From Rickettsiales bacterium (GTDB taxonomy: Bacteria > Pseudomonadota > Alphaproteobacteria > Rickettsiales > UBA1997), in assembly GCA_947505885.1 (NCBI GenBank), contig CANNMN010000067.1, positions 1 to 7,090 on the forward strand: a DNA stretch of 7,090 nucleotides. Reading direction: 5' to 3'. Positions 5,764-7,090 of the stretch are shown here, piece by piece. The notes below the pieces were generated by a model. That model was not told the origin of the DNA. It made no database searches and saw only the letters and a program-made list of their open reading frames with translations. Every line of letters begins with the position of its first letter. Positions within the stretch are counted from its first letter, which is position 1. The position numbers and the translations under genes are program-made.

Positions 5764-7080
5764 TTACGATTTGAAAACTTGTTTGAAAATATGATCCACA
5801 TTTTTGGTGTGGTAAGTCATGTCAAAAATTTCTTCGAGCTTTTGCGGAGTGAGTTTTTCTGAAACTTCTGGATCGTTTTTTAGCAGCTCCAAGAAACTTT
5901 TTGATTCTCCGGACCAGATTTTCATCGCGTTAGTTTGCACAATTTTGTAAGCATCTTCACGACTAATTTTTGCATCAAAAATCAAGGCCAAAAGCACGCG
6001 TTGTGAAAAAACTAAACCACCGAGCTGATCGAGATTTCTCTGCATATTTTTTTCATGCACGACGAGATTATCGATTAAACCAACTAAGCGATTAAGCGCG
6101 AAATCTAGTGTTACTGTGGCGTCGGGAGCAATCATGCGTTCAACTGAAGAATGTGAAATGTCGCGCTCGTGCCAAAGAGCAACATTCTCAAGCGCAGGAA
6201 CGACAGCGCTTCGCACGATTCTTGCCAAACCAGTTAAGTTTTCGCTAAGAACAGGATTACGTTTGTGCGGCATTGCGGATGAACCTTTTTGGCCTTTCGA
6301 GAAAAATTCTTCCGCTTCCAAAACTTCCGTTCTTTGTAAGTGACGAACTTCGATTGCGAGATTTTCTACAGAAGAAGCAATCACGCCCAAGGCTGCGAAA
6401 TAAGCGGCGTGACGATCTCTTGGAATTACCTGACTTGAGATTGGCTCTTCATCCAAACCAAGTTTTTCGGCGACATATTTTTGCACGAATGGATCAACAT
6501 TAGCAAAAGTTCCAACCGCGCCAGATATAGCGCAAACCGATATTTCTTCTCTGGCAACTTTGAGTCGTTTAAGGCCCCTTTCAAACTCAGCGTAAAAGCG
6601 AGCGAGCTTTAATCCAAACGTCACCGGCTCAGCGTGGATGCCGTGCGAACGCCCAACACAAACTGTATTTTTATGTTCAAATGCACGTTTTTTTAATGCG
6701 GCGAGAAGACGCTCGAGATCATCAATCAGAATATCAGAAGCCTGTGCAAGCTGAGCAGAAAGGCAGGTATCAAGCACATCCGAACTGGTCATTCCGTAAT
6801 GAACAAAACGCGAATTTTCTCCGACCAATTCCGCCAAGTGCGTGAGAAATGCAATCACGTCATGTTTAGTTACAGACTCAATTTCATCAACGCGATTGGC
6901 ATCAAATTTTCCGCCAGATTTTAGAAAATTTTCGCGAATACGTATCGCCGTTCCTTTCGGCGCAACACCTAACTCTTCAAGTGCTTCGAGCGCATAAATT
7001 TCAATGTCGAACCAGATATTATATTTGTTTTCCTGTGACCAAATTTTGACCATTTCAGGACGTGAATAACGAGGAATCAT
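5764..7080 (-). CDS. purB: Adenylosuccinate lyase
   Basis: This 438-residue homotetrameric fumarase/aspartase-superfamily enzyme removes fumarate from SAICAR and from adenylosuccinate, in de novo purine synthesis and the IMP-to-AMP step. It opens with the family's typical MIPRYSRPEM and IWSQENKYNIW segments. Further marks are TKHDVIAF with His73 (71-78), HYGMTSSDVLDT (94-105), GRSHGIHAEP with the catalytic-site histidines 146 and 149 (143-152), and the signature GSSAMPHKRNP (266-276) on the mobile loop carrying the catalytic serine. The length is typical of the short bacterial purB class (about 430 residues, as in Bacillus) rather than the longer E. coli type. The start is ATG at 7080-7078; only ten upstream bases are in the window, so promoter and operon partners cannot be seen. 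The stop is TAA, 71 bp before recQ. Its presence implies that the organism keeps at least part of purine synthesis. Confidence 0.97.
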   Translation of the reverse strand: MIPRYSRPEMVKIWSQENKYNIWFDIEIYALEALEELGVAPKGTAIRIRENFLKSGGKFDANRVDEIESVTKHDVIAFLTHLAELVGENSRFVHYGMTSSDVLDTCLSAQLAQASDILIDDLERLLAALKKRAFEHKNTVCVGRSHGIHAEPVTFGLKLARFYAEFERGLKRLKVAREEISVCAISGAVGTFANVDPFVQKYVAEKLGLDEEPISSQVIPRDRHAAYFAALGVIASSVENLAIEVRHLQRTEVLEAEEFFSKGQKGSSAMPHKRNPVLSENLTGLARIVRSAVVPALENVALWHERDISHSSVERMIAPDATVTLDFALNRLVGLIDNLVVHEKNMQRNLDQLGGLVFSQRVLLALIFDAKISREDAYKIVQTNAMKIWSGESKSFLELLKNDPEVSEKLTPQKLEEIFDMTYHTKNVDHIFKQVFKS

Positions 7081-7090
7081 TGGCGTTAAA

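Noticed and set aside
5497..5862. A 121-codon plus-strand open frame across the recQ start and the purB end.
   Set aside because: It is antisense to two well-supported genes, shows no family motifs, and crosses the palindromic repeat. It looks like a chance frame.

Overview
All recognisable genes in this 7.1 kb window lie on the minus strand. In transcription order (right to left) they are purB (adenylosuccinate lyase), recQ (DNA helicase), a degenerate inositol-monophosphatase/SuhB-like gene, xseA (exonuclease VII large subunit), lpdA (dihydrolipoamide dehydrogenase) and the 5' part of a gene for an exported Ala/Lys-rich repeat protein that runs off the left edge. The DNA is AT-rich (my impression is about 40% GC, not counted exactly). 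TAA and TGA both serve as stops, so the code is the standard bacterial one. The SuhB-like and XseA proteins resemble alphaproteobacterial versions. My best guess is an AT-rich alphaproteobacterium, perhaps one with a reduced or host-associated lifestyle. This is inference from protein flavour only and the placement is weak.

Layout: 1-167 is the start of the exported repeat protein, with perfect 33-bp tandem repeats coding for 11-residue units. Bases 168-337 form its leader, with a plausible sigma70-type promoter, a small hairpin and two TGATCA palindromes one helical turn apart. Next come lpdA (338-1747), a 111-bp spacer filled by an inverted pair of palindromic units, xseA (1859-3109) overlapping the SuhB-like gene (3102-3779) by 8 bp, a 110-bp spacer with a second inverted pair, recQ (3890-5692), a 71-bp spacer with one more unit, and purB (5764-7080).

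The housekeeping genes belong to unrelated pathways (purine synthesis, recombination and repair, 2-oxoacid oxidation). The only clear co-expression unit is the overlapping SuhB-like/xseA pair. Two observations stand out. First, all three gene-to-gene spacers between purB and lpdA hold copies of one 27-nt palindromic repeat family: five units that align without gaps, two pairs of them arranged tail to tail. Second, the SuhB-like protein has lost essentially every metal-binding acidic residue of its family while keeping the rest of the fold's signature, so it is probably a pseudoenzyme. I found no phage, transposase, CRISPR, toxin-antitoxin or defence genes, and no new multi-gene system that I can support.
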